From Viscum album (lineage: Eukaryota > Streptophyta > Magnoliopsida > Santalales > Viscaceae): 64,000 bases of DNA. The position numbers and the translations under genes were made by a program. The notes beneath the pieces are model-generated. The model was given only the letters and a program-made list of their open reading frames with translations. It did no database searches and was not told where the DNA came from. This document shows, one piece after another, positions 20,504-33,028 of this stretch. Within the stretch, counting starts at the first letter, position 1. Every line of letters begins with the position of its first letter. The stretch covers positions 2,120,482,024 through 2,120,546,023 of the forward strand of contig OY728122.1 in the NCBI GenBank assembly GCA_963277665.1, written 5' to 3'.

Positions 20504-22451
20504 TGTTGGATTTGGTGGCTTAGAACCAACTACTTTGTACTGTATTCATTAATAAATAACTTATCACATCTTGATTGTTCTTCTGTGTGACAATGCATGT
20601 GATAATGTTTTAAGGATAACTGTTGCATTAAAGGGTCATATTGGATCCCTGCTATGATGAGAACCTGGAAGTGTCATTACACTTTTCTTGAATATATATT
20701 CTACAGATGGATGATGTTATTTGAGGGATACAAATAATACATGCCATTAGGGGTGAAGACTCATAAATCTTTGAGGCACCTTCTCATGGTGTACGCCCTT
20801 GGTAATATCCAGGAGGATATTATGAGAATGAGACCCGCCAGTAGGAAATCCACATTTCATAGTGTCATTGGATGTTCCTATATGCAGATGTGTGTATTAG
20901 TCTTTAGACTTTAAGATTATTATTAATGGGTATTACCACTCACACACTTAGATGTATTGACGAAAACTGCGACGACACACTATTTGCAGCGAGGTAGGCT
21001 TTGTTGGGTGCCTCATGAGTAATACAACATTAATAGATAATGTGAGAAAGGATTTGTCCCTTCTGTTGCATAACAAAAGTAGATATCTTAGGCCCTTTGA
21101 TGGAATTGATATAACCTAAATAAATCCATGGCCATGGTAAGGAATGAGAAAGTTCAATTCCAGAAAGTCAAAGAAAGAATAATCGAGCACATGGGTTGAT
21201 GACACTAGCATGCAACCTTCTAGATTCGAGATATCGAGACAAAGAGATTACATTACATAGTAAGCATTCGTAGGAGGTGACACGTCATTGCGACGTTAAC
21301 TTCTTTATCTATGGGTGCCTTGGCGTGTTGCTAGACGCCAACCTTGGACTTTAGGTAGGCTCCGCCTAATGACACTGAGAAAGAGGCATAGAGGGTCATG
21401 CACTATGTTTGTCAAAGTGACTTAGTTAAATATTAATTTAACAAGTTGAATAAAGATTATTCCCGATTGTGGTTTAATAATTATTCAAGGATACCCGATC
21501 ACATTTATTTCAACACTAGTTATTCAATAGAATATATTGTGGGAGAAATAATATATTTATTAGAAAATAATGAAGTGATATTTATTTGAGAAATAAATAA
21601 CCATTATTCAAGGTCTAATAAATATGGAGAAAATAAAGAAAATGGAAAAGTACACACTGTTTATATTAATATACATGTTGTGTAGTTTTTATTAGGATTT
21701 GTGAGAAATAATATTATTTATTTCATTAAATAAAATTAGCTATAATTTGCTGGGCGCATGTCAAGTAATAATAATAGTCAACTGTTATTATTAGACATGA
21801 GGTATTATTAAGAATTAAATAAAATGAATAAATGCTTTCAGGTAATTAATTAATTTTTTATTCTAATAATTAAAATCCCAATTATATAATTCTCATTAGC
21901 CTAGAAATTTTGTGGGGTAGTGAACAACCGATCTAGAGAAATCTCCCAACCCAAGAGAGAATTCTTTTCTTTCAAGAATGCTCTCAAGCTAAGAGAGAGA
22001 TCCTCCTCCACCAGATCAAGGAGAGCACTTTGCAAGCAGCTCTCAAGGCGATCGAAGGTGGACATCGCAAGCGAAAGCTCTTCTACGCTGGCACCCATAG
22101 ATCCCTTCGGCGAAATCCAGAGATACGTGGAGCATGTGTGGATCACTGATAGAGGAATCCAACACTTTGATTCTACAATGCAACAACGGATCACATCAGA
22201 TCGTGACTGGAAACATCAACAGAGAGATAATTCCATCAAGGTAATTCTTGTCTTTTAATTAAATTAATTATAATAAACATATGATGATCATATCTATGGT
22301 TCTGAGACTCCCTTCCTTTCTTTCATTCTACGTTCTATTATGAAGATCTGACGTTTTATTATCGTGATGGATCTTGGATTGATCATTGTTAATAGAAAAA
22401 TTAATGTTGGGTACACCCACCAACGTGCTTCTGCTGCGCCCGGAACCTACA
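20504..22451 (+). repeat. Copia-B 5' LTR
   Basis: Starts TGTTGGATTTGGTGGC and ends GGAACCTACA. It aligns along its length with 28553-30501 and 43783-45740 at roughly 88-90% in samples. The 3' part (21915-22256) has an open frame rich in Ser and Arg whose reading is partly kept in the right LTR; I regard it as transcript leader sequence rather than a gene. Confidence 0.9.
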
Positions 22452-22453
22452 AG

Positions 22454-22464
22454 TGGTATCAGAG
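22454..22464 (+). other. Copia-B primer-binding site
   Basis: TGGTATCAGAG, two bases after the LTR end; perfect for the initiator tRNA-Met type. Confidence 0.9.
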
Positions 22465-24690
22465 TGGTCATATCATTGATTATAATTATTTAGTTTTTTG
22501 TTGATGATTTACACATTTAATAATTTAGTTGTTTCAATAAAGTTAATCGTTCTGCAAATCTGAATCTCAAGATCTGTTCCTCCTCTCTCGTTTCTCATTC
22601 ACCTTACAGAACTGACCTTTTCTTTTAATTTTGATTAAAAATAAAATAGAGGATCTCATCCGAAGGTGCCAAACGATCCTGGCTGTACAACACCAGAACA
22701 CATGGTGTGTATTCGGCAGTACACACTGTGTAGTCAACATTCAATGCATTGGACTGGTCCGCCAAATCATGCATTGTGTTGAAGTCTTTCTAAGTCTTAA
22801 ATGACTCCATGTGTTGACCACAAACAAGTGGAACATAGTTTCCGGATTCCACGCTATGTGGTCCATTGGACACGACGTGTAGTCCCTTCGGGTTAGGGTT
22901 GGACCGTGTACCTCGTACATGGCTTTCCCAGTTAGAAACCATGTAACGAAGATACTACACGACGTGTGTCCCACTGAACACGCCATGTACTCTGAGGATT
23001 TCCAAAGTAAATCTACACGCCATGTCCCCAGGTGTGTACTTTGGATGGACGATGAACAAAAAGTACACTCCGTGTAGTCGGAACTACATGCCCTGTACTC
23101 ATCCAAATTACACAGATTTATTAAAATTTATTATTATATTATACAAACCCATAAGACGTGTACCATAGTGTGGGTGTAATCTGAGACACAACACGTGATA
23201 GGTGTTTTATATATGTGTGTTTAATTTAACATCTTCATAATGTTCGTTTCTACTCATTGGGTGGTTGTGAACGAGAATTCACTGGGTAGCCTCCAAGGTA
23301 CAAGTTACGTAAAAAGATAATTTTAAATGAATTTATTTGTTTAAAATTATGATGGATGAGAATCTCAAGGAAATTCAAAAAAGGGTTTAAGATAAAATGA
23401 TTGATTAATTAAAGATAATTAATTGATTCGATTGTGATTTATCTTAAACAAGAACGATTAAGGAATTGAATGCTAGTTTTATTTATGCGTGAATATTGTT
23501 GCATGTATGGATGATCATGAGTTAGACGAAGACCTTTGTATGTGAATGGTTTCTTTTAATTTATTTATATAAATTAAATTTGTTGGCCTGCGAGCCTTCT
23601 CCTCATTAATATGTAGGGTAGGTGTGCCCAAGGTTTCTTTTATGTAAAACCCTGTTTTACCCCTCACCTGCGAGTGAGATAAAAGCATATGTAATGGATG
23701 GAGCTCCCAAGCTACTGGAGGCGGCTCATGTTAGGAGGCAAGGTGAAACCAATCCAAGGAGATTCAAAGGTTGATAGATGGAAATCTCTAAACACGAACC
23801 CAAAAGATTCAAGGTGTTTTCCCCTAGATATTGGGTAAGTTTATCAACAGCTAGATAAACTTACCAATAAAACAAGCTCATTATCATACCAGTTATTTTA
23901 TTTCTGTCAGCTGCATGACTTATTTATTTTGGGTGTGTTTTCACAATCACACAATTAATGAATTAAACAAGCATGAAAGATGGAACTAAAATAAGGCCTA
24001 CTTATGCGTAAATATTATCTTAGACATGGTTAATCACTTAAGTATATCCCACTTAATATTAACAAGCATTTAATCAAAGATAATAAAATGGAAATTTATG
24101 TATAAGGATAAAATCCCTCAAATAAAATATTAAGTCGGTATAGCCTTCCATAATATTGGTTAGAATCGAACCATAGTTTAAATTGCATGACCAACCCTAG
24201 TTGGGGTGCTTTCAATTATCGGGGAATTATAATTCATGTTTTTTGGTTGACTTGACTCGGTTCACATCAAGGGTTGACTGACACAACAGGACTTGGTGTG
24301 ACCAAGAGGCAAAGGTTGAGGAAATCCAAAATAAAAGGATTTCAAGATTGGAGAGTCCACTCAGTGGATCAAGGAGCTGCGAGTTAATGCAGTTGGCATT
24401 TGGAATGCCTACCCAAAACCCTTCAAGTTGATTGACCAACCCTAATTGGGGTAATGCGAAGGGGAATATGGATCCTTACCACTAGAGTATTTAGGAAAAT
24501 AAATATTCCGAAGTCAATAGTGAGGGCTATTGGATTTCGATAAAATAGTGGAAGGATAATAAGTATTAATTAATTTATTTTTCTCAGTTTTATCATGATA
24601 AAGCACTCAACTTTTTCTCGTCTTAATTTGTAGAAACGAAAAGAAAAATGATTTCAAACATATCATTGTGAACCATACTCGAGAAGGAAA
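22465..24690 (+). other. Copia-B untranslated leader with palindromic motif cluster
   Basis: About 2.2 kb without credible coding sequence separates the primer site from gag, which is long for a Copia leader. 22690-23105 contains repeated imperfect palindromes of the form (T)ACACG-n-CGTGTA, for example ACACGACGTGTAG, CTACACGACGTGTG and ACACGCCATGT. Similar motifs recur in the LTR (near 21650-21685). A homologous but more decayed leader lies at 45755-47980. Confidence 0.65.
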
Positions 24691-24699
24691 ACCTTCTCA

Positions 24700-25440
24700 C
24701 CAACACTAATTTCCAGGAATGATAGAGGCATTTTCGCGTCATCCTTCTCCAAGAGAGGAAATTGTATGTGCTGGAAGATCATGTTCTAGTTGTGCCTGGA
24801 AAAGATGCCAGTGATGATGAACTATATCTCCATATGAAACATATGGATGATGCCACAACTATCCAATGTTTCATGCTATCAGCCATGTCTTATGAAGCAA
24901 CGTGAAAACATGGACGTGTATAGCATGATGTCTCACCTTAAGGATCTCTATCAAGAGAATGTGAGATGGGAGAGATTTGAGATCTCTAATACTTTGTTCA
25001 CAACTAAGCTTGGAGAGTCTATGCCAGTTGTGCCTCATGTTTTCATGCTTATTGGCTACATTGAACACCTGAACATCTTCGGGATTAATTTTCCAGATGA
25101 GTTGTGTAAAGATCTCATCCTATCATCACTGCCCAATACCTTCTCTAGATTTATTGTCAACTACAACATGAGCAAAAATGAGAATATTCTATCTAAACTT
25201 CTGACCTTAATTTTACAGGTAGATAAGGACATGAGGTGTGACCAACCCGCATTCCTTATGATGAATATGAAAATGAAGGACAAAGAAAAGTGTCCAAGGA
25301 TTCATAAATGATCTGAAGCCTCTAAACACCATCCCTCCAAGAAGTGGAAGATCCAGCGGCAAGGCAAGGAATGAGAGGCAATATTTTTTTTATTTGGCAA
25401 GCAAGGCCACTAGAAGAGGAACTGCACCCAGAAGCATCGG
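24700..25440 (+). pseudogene. Copia-B gag
   Basis: The start matches the capsid N-terminus of this Copia group (NFQ...RHFRVILLQERKLYVLE; stop at about 24729). The main open stretch 24847-25311 carries MDVYSMMSHLKDLYQE, the GYIEHLNIFG helix, DLILSSLPNTFSRFIVNYNMS and a Lys-rich tail. A knuckle remnant, GKQGHxKRNC (about 25396-25428), has lost its first two cysteines, so RNA packaging would be impaired even without the stops. Gag would form the particle. Confidence 0.85.
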
Positions 25441-25479
25441 GACGCTAATGGTGCGTTTGTTATCGAGTGTAATATTTCC

Positions 25480-26820
25480 ATTTCTACAAATTGGGTATTA
25501 GATACAGCTTGTGGGGCTCACATCTGTATTCAAATGCAGGAACTAAGTTGATTTAGAAAGATTTCCATAGGAGAGTTGGATCTTCGAGCTACCAATGGTG
25601 CGAGGCTGACTGCGTTGGCCATTGGCGATTACCATCTCTCATTGCCAACTGGATTGCTTTTGGTTTTACGTAACTGTTATTATGTGACTAGTGTTACCAA
25701 GAACATAATTTCTATATCTTGTATGGATACAGATGGATTTACTTTCAAAATTGGAAATAAATGTTGTTTATTTTATAACAACAACATATGTTATGGTATA
25801 ACACATTTAAATAACGGTTTGTATGTATTAAATTATGAAAACGAATTGTTGGAAATCGATAATGAAACAAATTCACATGACTCATACAACACCTGGTTGT
25901 GACATCACTGTCTTGGTCATGTAAATGAGAAGCACTTGACAAATCTCTTCCATGATGGTTATTTAGACTCTACTAAGCTAAAACCACTTTACTGATGTCA
26001 CGCTTGTTTATAAGGTAAAATGACCAAGCCACCTTTTGGTGGCCAGGGTGAAAGGGCCACATAGATTCTAGGATTTTTGCCCACGAATGTGTGTGGACCA
26101 TTTCCAGTAGAAGCTAGAGGTGGATATTCTCACGTCATTACTTTTACTGATGATTTGAGTAGATATGAATATGTCTACTTAATGAGGTATAAGTCAGAGT
26201 CCTTAGAGAAATTTAAGGAATTCAAGAATGAATTAGAGAATTATCTTGGTAAGAAGATAAAGAAACATTGATCGAATTGAGGTAAAAATATCAGAACCAA
26301 GAGTTCATCGACCTTTTATGGGAGTCTGAGATTCTATCTCAGATCACTAATCCTTATAAACCACAGTGAAATGGTGTTTGTGAAAGGAGGAACCACACCT
26401 CGTTGGACATGGTGAGGTCGATAATGAGTCATGTAGATCTTCCATTACCCTTTTGGGGATATGCATTACAAACTGCAGCATACACATTAAACCGAGTACC
26501 AACTAAGGCGGCAAATGGAATTCCCTCCGAGTTACGGAATAGAAAGAAACCCATTTTGTCGCACACACGTGTATGAGGATGCAAAGTGTTTGTTAAGGCA
26601 TTCTTAGGCAACAAACTAGCACCCCGGTGCACGAGATGTATCTTTATAGGATATCCCAAAGAAATGAAAGGATATTTCCTATATAACCCATCAGACAAGA
26701 AAGTGACTATCGCCAGACATGTCATCTTTCTTGAGAGGGAGCACATCCTCAAAAAGGATAGTGGGAGCAAGATTGAATTCGAAGAAGTTGATACTGAAGA
26801 TACACATGAGTTGGTATAGA
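25480..26820 (+). pseudogene. Copia-B protease, GAG-pre-integrase and integrase
   Basis: The protease begins TNWVLDTACGAHIC (about 25488-25530), keeping the active-site Asp-Thr. The open stretch 25576-25902 (LRATNGARLTALAIGDYHLSLP ... KNIISISCMD) continues it. The GAG-pre-integrase has HCLGH and CHACL remnants around stops. The integrase core shows NVCGPFPVEARGGYSHVITF and TDDLSRYEYVYLMRYKSE (26077-26271). The catalytic-Glu region NGVCERRNHTSLDMVRS follows after a frameshift (about 26370-26420). 26586-26819 is the GYPKEMKGYFLYNPSDKK post-core segment. Confidence 0.88.
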
Positions 26821-26959
26821 AAAAAGTTACATGGGTCCCTGTGGAAGAGGTTCTAGAAATAAAAGTATTGCGTAGGAGCTCAAGAGATGTAAGGGAACCA
26901 GAGAGATTTGGTTTCCTAGTCACCGAGGATGGTGAATCATTATTTTTGGAAAATAATGA

Positions 26960-27596
26960 ACCTCTCTCATACAAGAAAGCAATAAAAAGCTCAGAAGCTA
27001 CATGATGGATAGAAGATATGAATTCTAAGATGGATTCCATGTATCAGAACCAAGTCTGGGTTCTGGTCGATGAGCCAATTGATGTAAAGCCTGTTGGATG
27101 CAAATGGGTATTCAAGAGAAAGTTGGACATGGGAGGTAAAGTTAGCACCTATAAAGAAAGGATATTGGCTAATGGATTTAGACAACATCAAGGAATTGAC
27201 TATGATGAAACCTTCTTGCCAGTTTCCATGTTTATATCCATAATAATCATACTTGTCATTACAGCTTACCATGACTACAAGATTTGGAAAATGGATGTCA
27301 AAACAACATTCCTTAACAGGAACCTTAAGGAAGATGTCTATATGACACAACCAGAAGGGTTTGTGAAACCAGGTGAAGCCAAACCGGTTTGCAAGTTGCA
27401 AAAATCCATTTATGGATTAAAGCAAGCATCTTGGTCATGGAACATTCGATTTGATAAATCCATTAAGGAATTTTGTTTCATTAAGAACAAATGTGAGCCA
27501 TGTGTTTATAAGCGGTTTAATGGGAATGCGTTCATTATCCTAGTAGTATATGTTGACGAAATATTATTTATTGGAAACAATATACCAGTATTATAG
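26960..27596 (+). pseudogene. Copia-B reverse transcriptase
   Basis: 27018-27596 is open and shows the Copia RT blocks in order: W(V)LVDEP, VGCKWVFKRK, YDETFLPVSMF, KMDVKTTFLN, GFVKPGEAKPVCKLQKSIYGLKQAS, and the catalytic box YVDEILFIGN at about 27547-27576. The box should be YVDD, so the second catalytic Asp is Glu (codon GAA). A stop at 27594 ends this frame. Confidence 0.9.
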
Positions 27597-28520
27597 TCAA
27601 TTAAGGACTGGTTGAACTAGTGTTTCTCTAAGATGGACTTGGGTGAACCAGCCTACATTCCAGGGGTCAAGATCTTTCTTGAAAGATCCAAGTGGATGCC
27701 TGGACTAATTCAGGGTACATACATTGACCAGATACTAAAGAGATTTAGTATGGAACAATCTAAGAGGGGATTGGTTCTAGTGTCACATGTCCTACATATT
27801 TCTATGAAAATGTGTTCTTAGACACAGAAGAAGAAAGATAGAATGAGTAAGATCTCATACGCTTCAGCTATAGGATCCATCATGTATGCCATGTTATGTA
27901 TCAGGCTTCATGTTGCCTATGCACTGAGCACGGTAGGCAGATATCAAGCAGATCCAGGAGAACAACATTGGACTGCTATTAAGACTACCCATAAGTATTT
28001 GAGAAGAACTAAGGATATGTTCCTGGTGTATGGAGGAGACAAGGAGCTTGTCATTAGAGGGCATGATGATGCTAGTTTTCAGACAGATTAGAACAATATG
28101 AAGTCGCAATATGGATATGTTTTCTGTCTTAATGGAGGAGTTGTGAGCTGGAAGAGTTCAAAGCAACCAGTTGTCAGTAATTCTACAGTGGATTCTAAAT
28201 ATATAGCGGCTTCTTATGAAGTTAAGGAAGCCTTCTAGATTCAGAACTTTTTCTCGGAGCTTGATGTGGTACCTATCAGTAATGATCCTATCACATTGTA
28301 TTGTGATAATACTGTAGTGGTGGCTCTTTCAAAAGAACCAAGGTCACATCAACTAATAAAGTACATACTCTGAAAGTATCACCTCTTGAGGGGTTTCTAT
28401 CAAAGGGGTGAAGTTATAGTGAGCAGAGTGTCCAAAAAAGAGAATGTGGAAGACCCCATGACTAAAGGTCTATCTCAGCAGAAGCATGAATATCATGAGA
28501 GAGCTAGCGAGTTAAAGGTT
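27597..28520 (+). pseudogene. Copia-B RT thumb and RNase H
   Basis: 27633-27821 (LGEPAYIPGVKIF...) and 27843-28091 (ISYASAIGSIMYAMLC, HDDASFQTD) continue pol. After a stop come SQYGYVFCLNGGVVSWKSSK and TVDSKYIAAS, where the usual TxEAEY catalytic motif has lost its Glu residues. LYCDNTVVVALSKEP and VEDPMTKGLS near the end are normal closing motifs of Copia RNase H. The LTR follows 30-50 bases later, with only a poor polypurine tract. Confidence 0.87.
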
Positions 28521-28552
28521 GTTAGCATTTGGATCTAGTCCAAGTAGGTGTC

Positions 28553-30501
28553 CGTTGGAGTTGGGGGCCTAGAAACAACTACTTTATACTTTATTCCTTA
28601 ATAAATACCTTATCACATCTTGATTGTTCTTTTGCATGACAATGAATGTGCTAATGTCCTAAGGATAACTGTTGTATTAAAGGGTTATAGCATATCCCTG
28701 CTATGATGAGAACCCAGAAGTGTCATAACACAGTTCTTTAATATATGTTATATGTCCGAATGATGTTATTTGAGAGATACAAATAATAAAGTCCATTAGA
28801 GGTGGGGACTCATAAAACATTGAGGCACCTTCTCATGATGTGCACCCTTGGTAATATCTAGGAGAATATTATGAGAACGAGACCCGCTAGTAGGAAATCC
28901 ACATTTCATTGTGTCCTTGGATGTTCCTATTTGCGGATGTGTGTATTGGTCCTTAGACTTTAAGATTATTATTAATGGGTATTAAAAATCACGCACTTCG
29001 ATGTATTGACAAAAACTGTGACGACACACTGTTCTCAACGAGGTAGGATATGTTGGATGTGACATGAGTAATACAACATTAATAGATAATGTGGGAAATG
29101 ATTTTTCCCTTCTGTTCCATAACAGAAGTAGATATCTCAAGCCCTTTGATGGAATTGATATACCCAAATAAATCCATGGCCATGGTAAAGAATGAGAAAT
29201 TTCAATTATGGAAAGTAAAAGAAAGAACAATTCAGCACATGAGTTGATGAAAGTAGAGTGAAACCCGCTTGATTTGAGATATCGAGACAAAGGGAGTACA
29301 TTATACGGTAAGTGTTCGTAGGAGGTGACACGTCATTGCAGCGTTAACTTCTTTTTCTATGGGTGCCTTGGATTATTGCTAGATGATAACCTTGGATATT
29401 AGCCAGGCTTCGTCAAATACCACTGATAAAGGGATCTAGAGGGTCACTTACTAAGTGTGTCCAAATATCTCAGTTAAATATTAATTTAACAAGTTGAATA
29501 AATATTTTTCCCGATTTTGGTTTAATAATTATTCAAGGATGCCTGATCGCATTTATTTCGATTCTAGTTATTCAAGAGAATATATTGTGGCAGAAATAAT
29601 ATATTTATTAGTGAGTAATGCAGTGATATTTATTTGAGAAATAAATAACAATTATTCAAGGTCTAATAAATATGGAGGAAATAAAGAAAATGCAAAAGTA
29701 AACGCCGTGTATATTAATATACACATCGTGTAGTTTTTTGGGGATTTGTGAGAAATAATATTATTTATTTAATTAAATAATATTATGTGTAATTTACTGG
29801 GCACATATCAAGTAATAATAATAGTCAACTGTTATTATTAGACAATGGGTATTAATAAGAATTAAATGAAATGAATAAATGATTTTGAGTAATTAATTCA
29901 TTTTATTATTCTAAGTAATTAAAATCCCAATTATATAATTCTCATTAGCCTTACCATTTTGTGGGGTTGTGCACAATGGATCTTGAGAAATCTCTCAAGC
30001 GAAGAGAGAATTATTTTTCTTCAAAGAACGCTCTCAAGCTACGAGAGAGATCATCCTTCACCAGATCAAGGAGAACACTTTTCAAGAGGCTCTCAAGGCG
30101 ATCGAAGGCGGACATCGCAAGCAAAGACTCTTCCGTGCTAGCACCTAGAGATCCCTTCAGCGACATCCATAGATACATGGAGCATGTATGGATCACCGCT
30201 AGAGGAATCCTACACTTGGATTCTATGACACAATGATGGATCACATCAGATCGTGACCAGAAACATCAACAAAGATAGAATTCCATCAAGGCAATTCTTT
30301 TCTTTTAATTAAATTAATTATAATCAACATATGATGATTCTCTTTATGGTTCTAGGAATCCCTTCCTTTCTTTCGTTCTTCGTTCTATTCCGAAGATCGA
30401 GCATTTTATTATTGTGACAGATCTTAGATTGATCATTGTTAATGAAAAAATTAAAGATTATTACACCCACCAACGTTCTTCTACTACGCCCAGAACCTAC
30501 A
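28553..30501 (+). repeat. Copia-B 3' LTR
   Basis: Starts CGTTGGAGTTGGGGGC (TG mutated to CG) and ends AGAACCTACA. Followed by the right target duplication TTGGG at 30502-30506 and then by LINE sequence. Confidence 0.9.
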
Positions 30502-32706
30502 TTGGGTAGATTGCACTACTACTCTTATCCTTATTCTGAATACCAACAACCCTAATTTTCTTTTTAATTATCACCCAATCAGCATGTGAAACTTCACATG
30601 TAAAATCATTGCTACTATTATTAACAGGAGGATCCCAACCTATCTCCACATATGGTTTTCTGAGGAGTAGCAAGGCTTCATTCAGGACAAGTCTACCCAA
30701 ACATCCATCACTATGGAACATGAAATGATGGGTGATATTAATAAGAATGTCCCAGGGTCTATCATTGTTATCAAACTAGATATGAATAAATAATACGACA
30801 TGATGGAATAGAGCATTATCATAAAATTCTTGAGATGTTTGAGTTTTTTTTTGAGTTGTCATTGACATTCTCTATAGGTGCATTTTCCCCATTTTGGTTG
30901 TGGTTTCTTTCTTGGGGAAGATATATGGTTTTTTGAAGTCAGTTCAGGGCCTAAGACAAGGGGGACCTAATTCCCCTAGAATCTTCATTTTTGTCCAAGA
31001 TACCTTCAGAAGATATCTAAATAAAACATATTTAAGGGGCGTATGCGACCTTTTCATTGTAGACTGAAATCTAATGGTCTTTCCCACTTATTCTTCACAG
31101 ATGATCTTATTCTCTTCATCAAGGGAAAAATCAGAACTATTCATGAGCTTAATTATGTCCTTGAATTATATAGAAAGTGGAGTGGATAGATTATTAACCG
31201 AGAAAAAATTAATGTCTACCTCATAAAATCATGCTTATATAATAGAGGGAAGAAAATTGAAGAAAGGTTGTGGGTTCTCAGAAGACCCTTTCCAATGGAT
31301 TATTTGGGTTCCTCGATCTAACCAGGATGAATTGGTATTCACCAATTTGATGGCCTAGTGGAAAAAATCACCAACTATATTCTAAATTGTAAAATTGGAT
31401 CATGTCCTACGGTGGTCGCATAACATTGGTAAATAGTGTACTTACTTCCATTCCTATTCTTGTCATATTTTCCCTCATCATCCCTAAAGTGGTCTTTTAG
31501 AGAATTGAGAATATCCTAACCGCCTTCATTTGGGATGCTCATCATGAGGGAAAATATCCATGGGCCTCATAGGAATAGATGGTAATGGAGGTTGGTAATA
31601 GAGGCATTGGGCTTAGGAGCGTCTCTGAGACCATGTCCTACCTTCAAGTGAGGTTAGAATAGGACTTTAAGGAGGGTAGGTCACCGTGGGAAACACCATA
31701 ATTAAAAAATGTGGTACTGAACAAGATAACATGGGAGGAAGCTGCTCCAGGATCTGGGACTCGATTCAACGACACATTCCCACACTGTAACAACACTATA
31801 GATGGGTCATTCGGTGCGACTTATGTAATTACTGGCATGCCAGTGAGGCAAGAACTGTGTTGGCCTTCCCATGATGTCTGGTGGTAGATATCTCATTTTT
31901 GGAGGCCATTACCATTCCATCTTTTTCCCATGCCACCCTCAACTATCAACAAGAAGCTATTTTTAATAGCATTGAACGCAACTCGGAACTTGACAGACTT
32001 CTTTTTACTAAAGCTGCAACTGGGTTGTTATCGACGAAAATGTATCAATGTGTTGTGCATACTAATGTGAATCATGATGCATAGGGAGGGTTACTATGGT
32101 GTAACGTCTAATAGATAGCATGTATACAGTTCATATAACTCACAGTTCAGTCATGCTGTGACACTAGGTGAAATGGATACCCCACTCGGTGATTTCAAAC
32201 AAAATATTGACGGTTCATACACCAATGGGAATATACGGAGAGGAGGGGTTGTTCGTAATCAGGTTGGTTCAGTCATTCTTGTGTTCAGTATTCACTTGGG
32301 CCTGGGGGACTCCCTCACCACTGAAGCCTTTCCTATGCTCAGGGGGGGTCAAATTGTGTTTCTCCCATGATATTATGCCGGAATGGGTTGAAACTAATTC
32401 ATTTATTTTCCACAAGTCCATATGGAGGGAAATTTCTATTCCTTAGACTATCATTAATTTAGTTCGCGGATATATGAATATCTTCACTAACTAAAAGAAT
32501 ATCACTCACACATGGCACGAGGGGAATATAGTTTAGACTTTTTGGCCTCTTGGGCCACTCCTATTAATCCATAATGTTTTTTTTCCTTTGGTTCGCTTCC
32601 CATTGAATGTGGTAATCTTGTAAGAGCTTATTCTATGGGGCTCTATTATTTTAGGCATCTATAACTGTCATTACAGGCTTCGCCCCCCCTCTAATAAAAT
32701 TTCTTA
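30502..32706 (+). pseudogene. LINE ORF2: reverse transcriptase and RNase H, to the 3' end
   Basis: The RT resumes with DCTTTLIL and continues with NYHPISM, then KLDMNK-stop-YDMME (about 30770-30805), corresponding to the KAYDRMEW block. GLRQG-like sequence follows near 30950, and the catalytic FTDD is intact at 31094-31105. Beyond it come SGxIINREK and DYLG blocks. The RNase H starts KQNIDGSYTNG (about 32197-32230) and continues GGVVRN and DSLTTEAF. HTWHEGNIV and, after a frameshift, DFLASWATPINP lie near 32510-32570. ORF2 decays near 32660. CTCTAATAAAATTTC at 32690-32705 is taken as the 3' end. RT copies the LINE RNA at the nicked target. Confidence 0.82.
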
Positions 32707-33028
32707 ACATTGGATGGTATTAATTGGATTTAACACATTACATGTATTAATTTGATTAATATTTATATATTTATATGTACAAATTTGAAAAATACAAAAA
32801 TATAGAAAATAAAGATAGATATTTATATTATATATTACACGCACACACCCATGTATATTTTGAAAATAAACATATATAATATGTAGATATATATTATACA
32901 AATACATCATGAATATATATATATTATACAAATAAAAACATATAACATACTATATAAATATATATTATTCAAATATATTATACAAATATATTATAAAAAT
33001 ATATTATCCCAATATATTATGCAAATAT
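32707..33028. repeat. AT-rich minisatellite-like sequence, left part
   Basis: Irregular copies of a 15-17 bp unit like ATATATTATACAAAT. The same pattern continues at 42683-42790 on the other side of Gypsy-B, so this was one tract before insertion. Confidence 0.8.
33024..33028. repeat. Gypsy-B target-site duplication, left copy
   Basis: AATAT, matching AATAT at 42683-42687 exactly. The AT-rich context makes a chance match possible, but it lies precisely at both LTR edges. Confidence 0.85.

Larger units (their letters stand above)
20504..30501 (+). mobile_element. Copia-B: full-length Ty1/Copia element inserted in the LINE
   Basis: Two ~1950-bp LTRs (20504-22451 and 28553-30501), a primer site, a long leader, and gag, protease, integrase, RT and RNase H in the normal Copia order. 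Total length is about 10.0 kb. Multiple stops and frameshifts leave it non-functional. LINE reading frame resumes immediately on the right side, which proves the insertion. Confidence 0.93.

Noticed and set aside
21920..22258. Ser/Arg-rich open frame in the Copia-B LTR, partly open at 29961-30236
   Set aside because: Lies in the transcript-leader part of the LTR; the third copy (45215-45535) is not open. Frame conservation is explained by nucleotide homology.
26429..27401. Long minus-strand open frames (26429-27040 and 26991-27401)
   Set aside because: They are antisense shadows of the Copia-B integrase and RT, whose motifs are clear on the plus strand.
30497..30721. Minus-strand 74-codon open frame
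   Set aside because: The plus strand reads as LINE RT here, in the expected order, so this is an antisense shadow.
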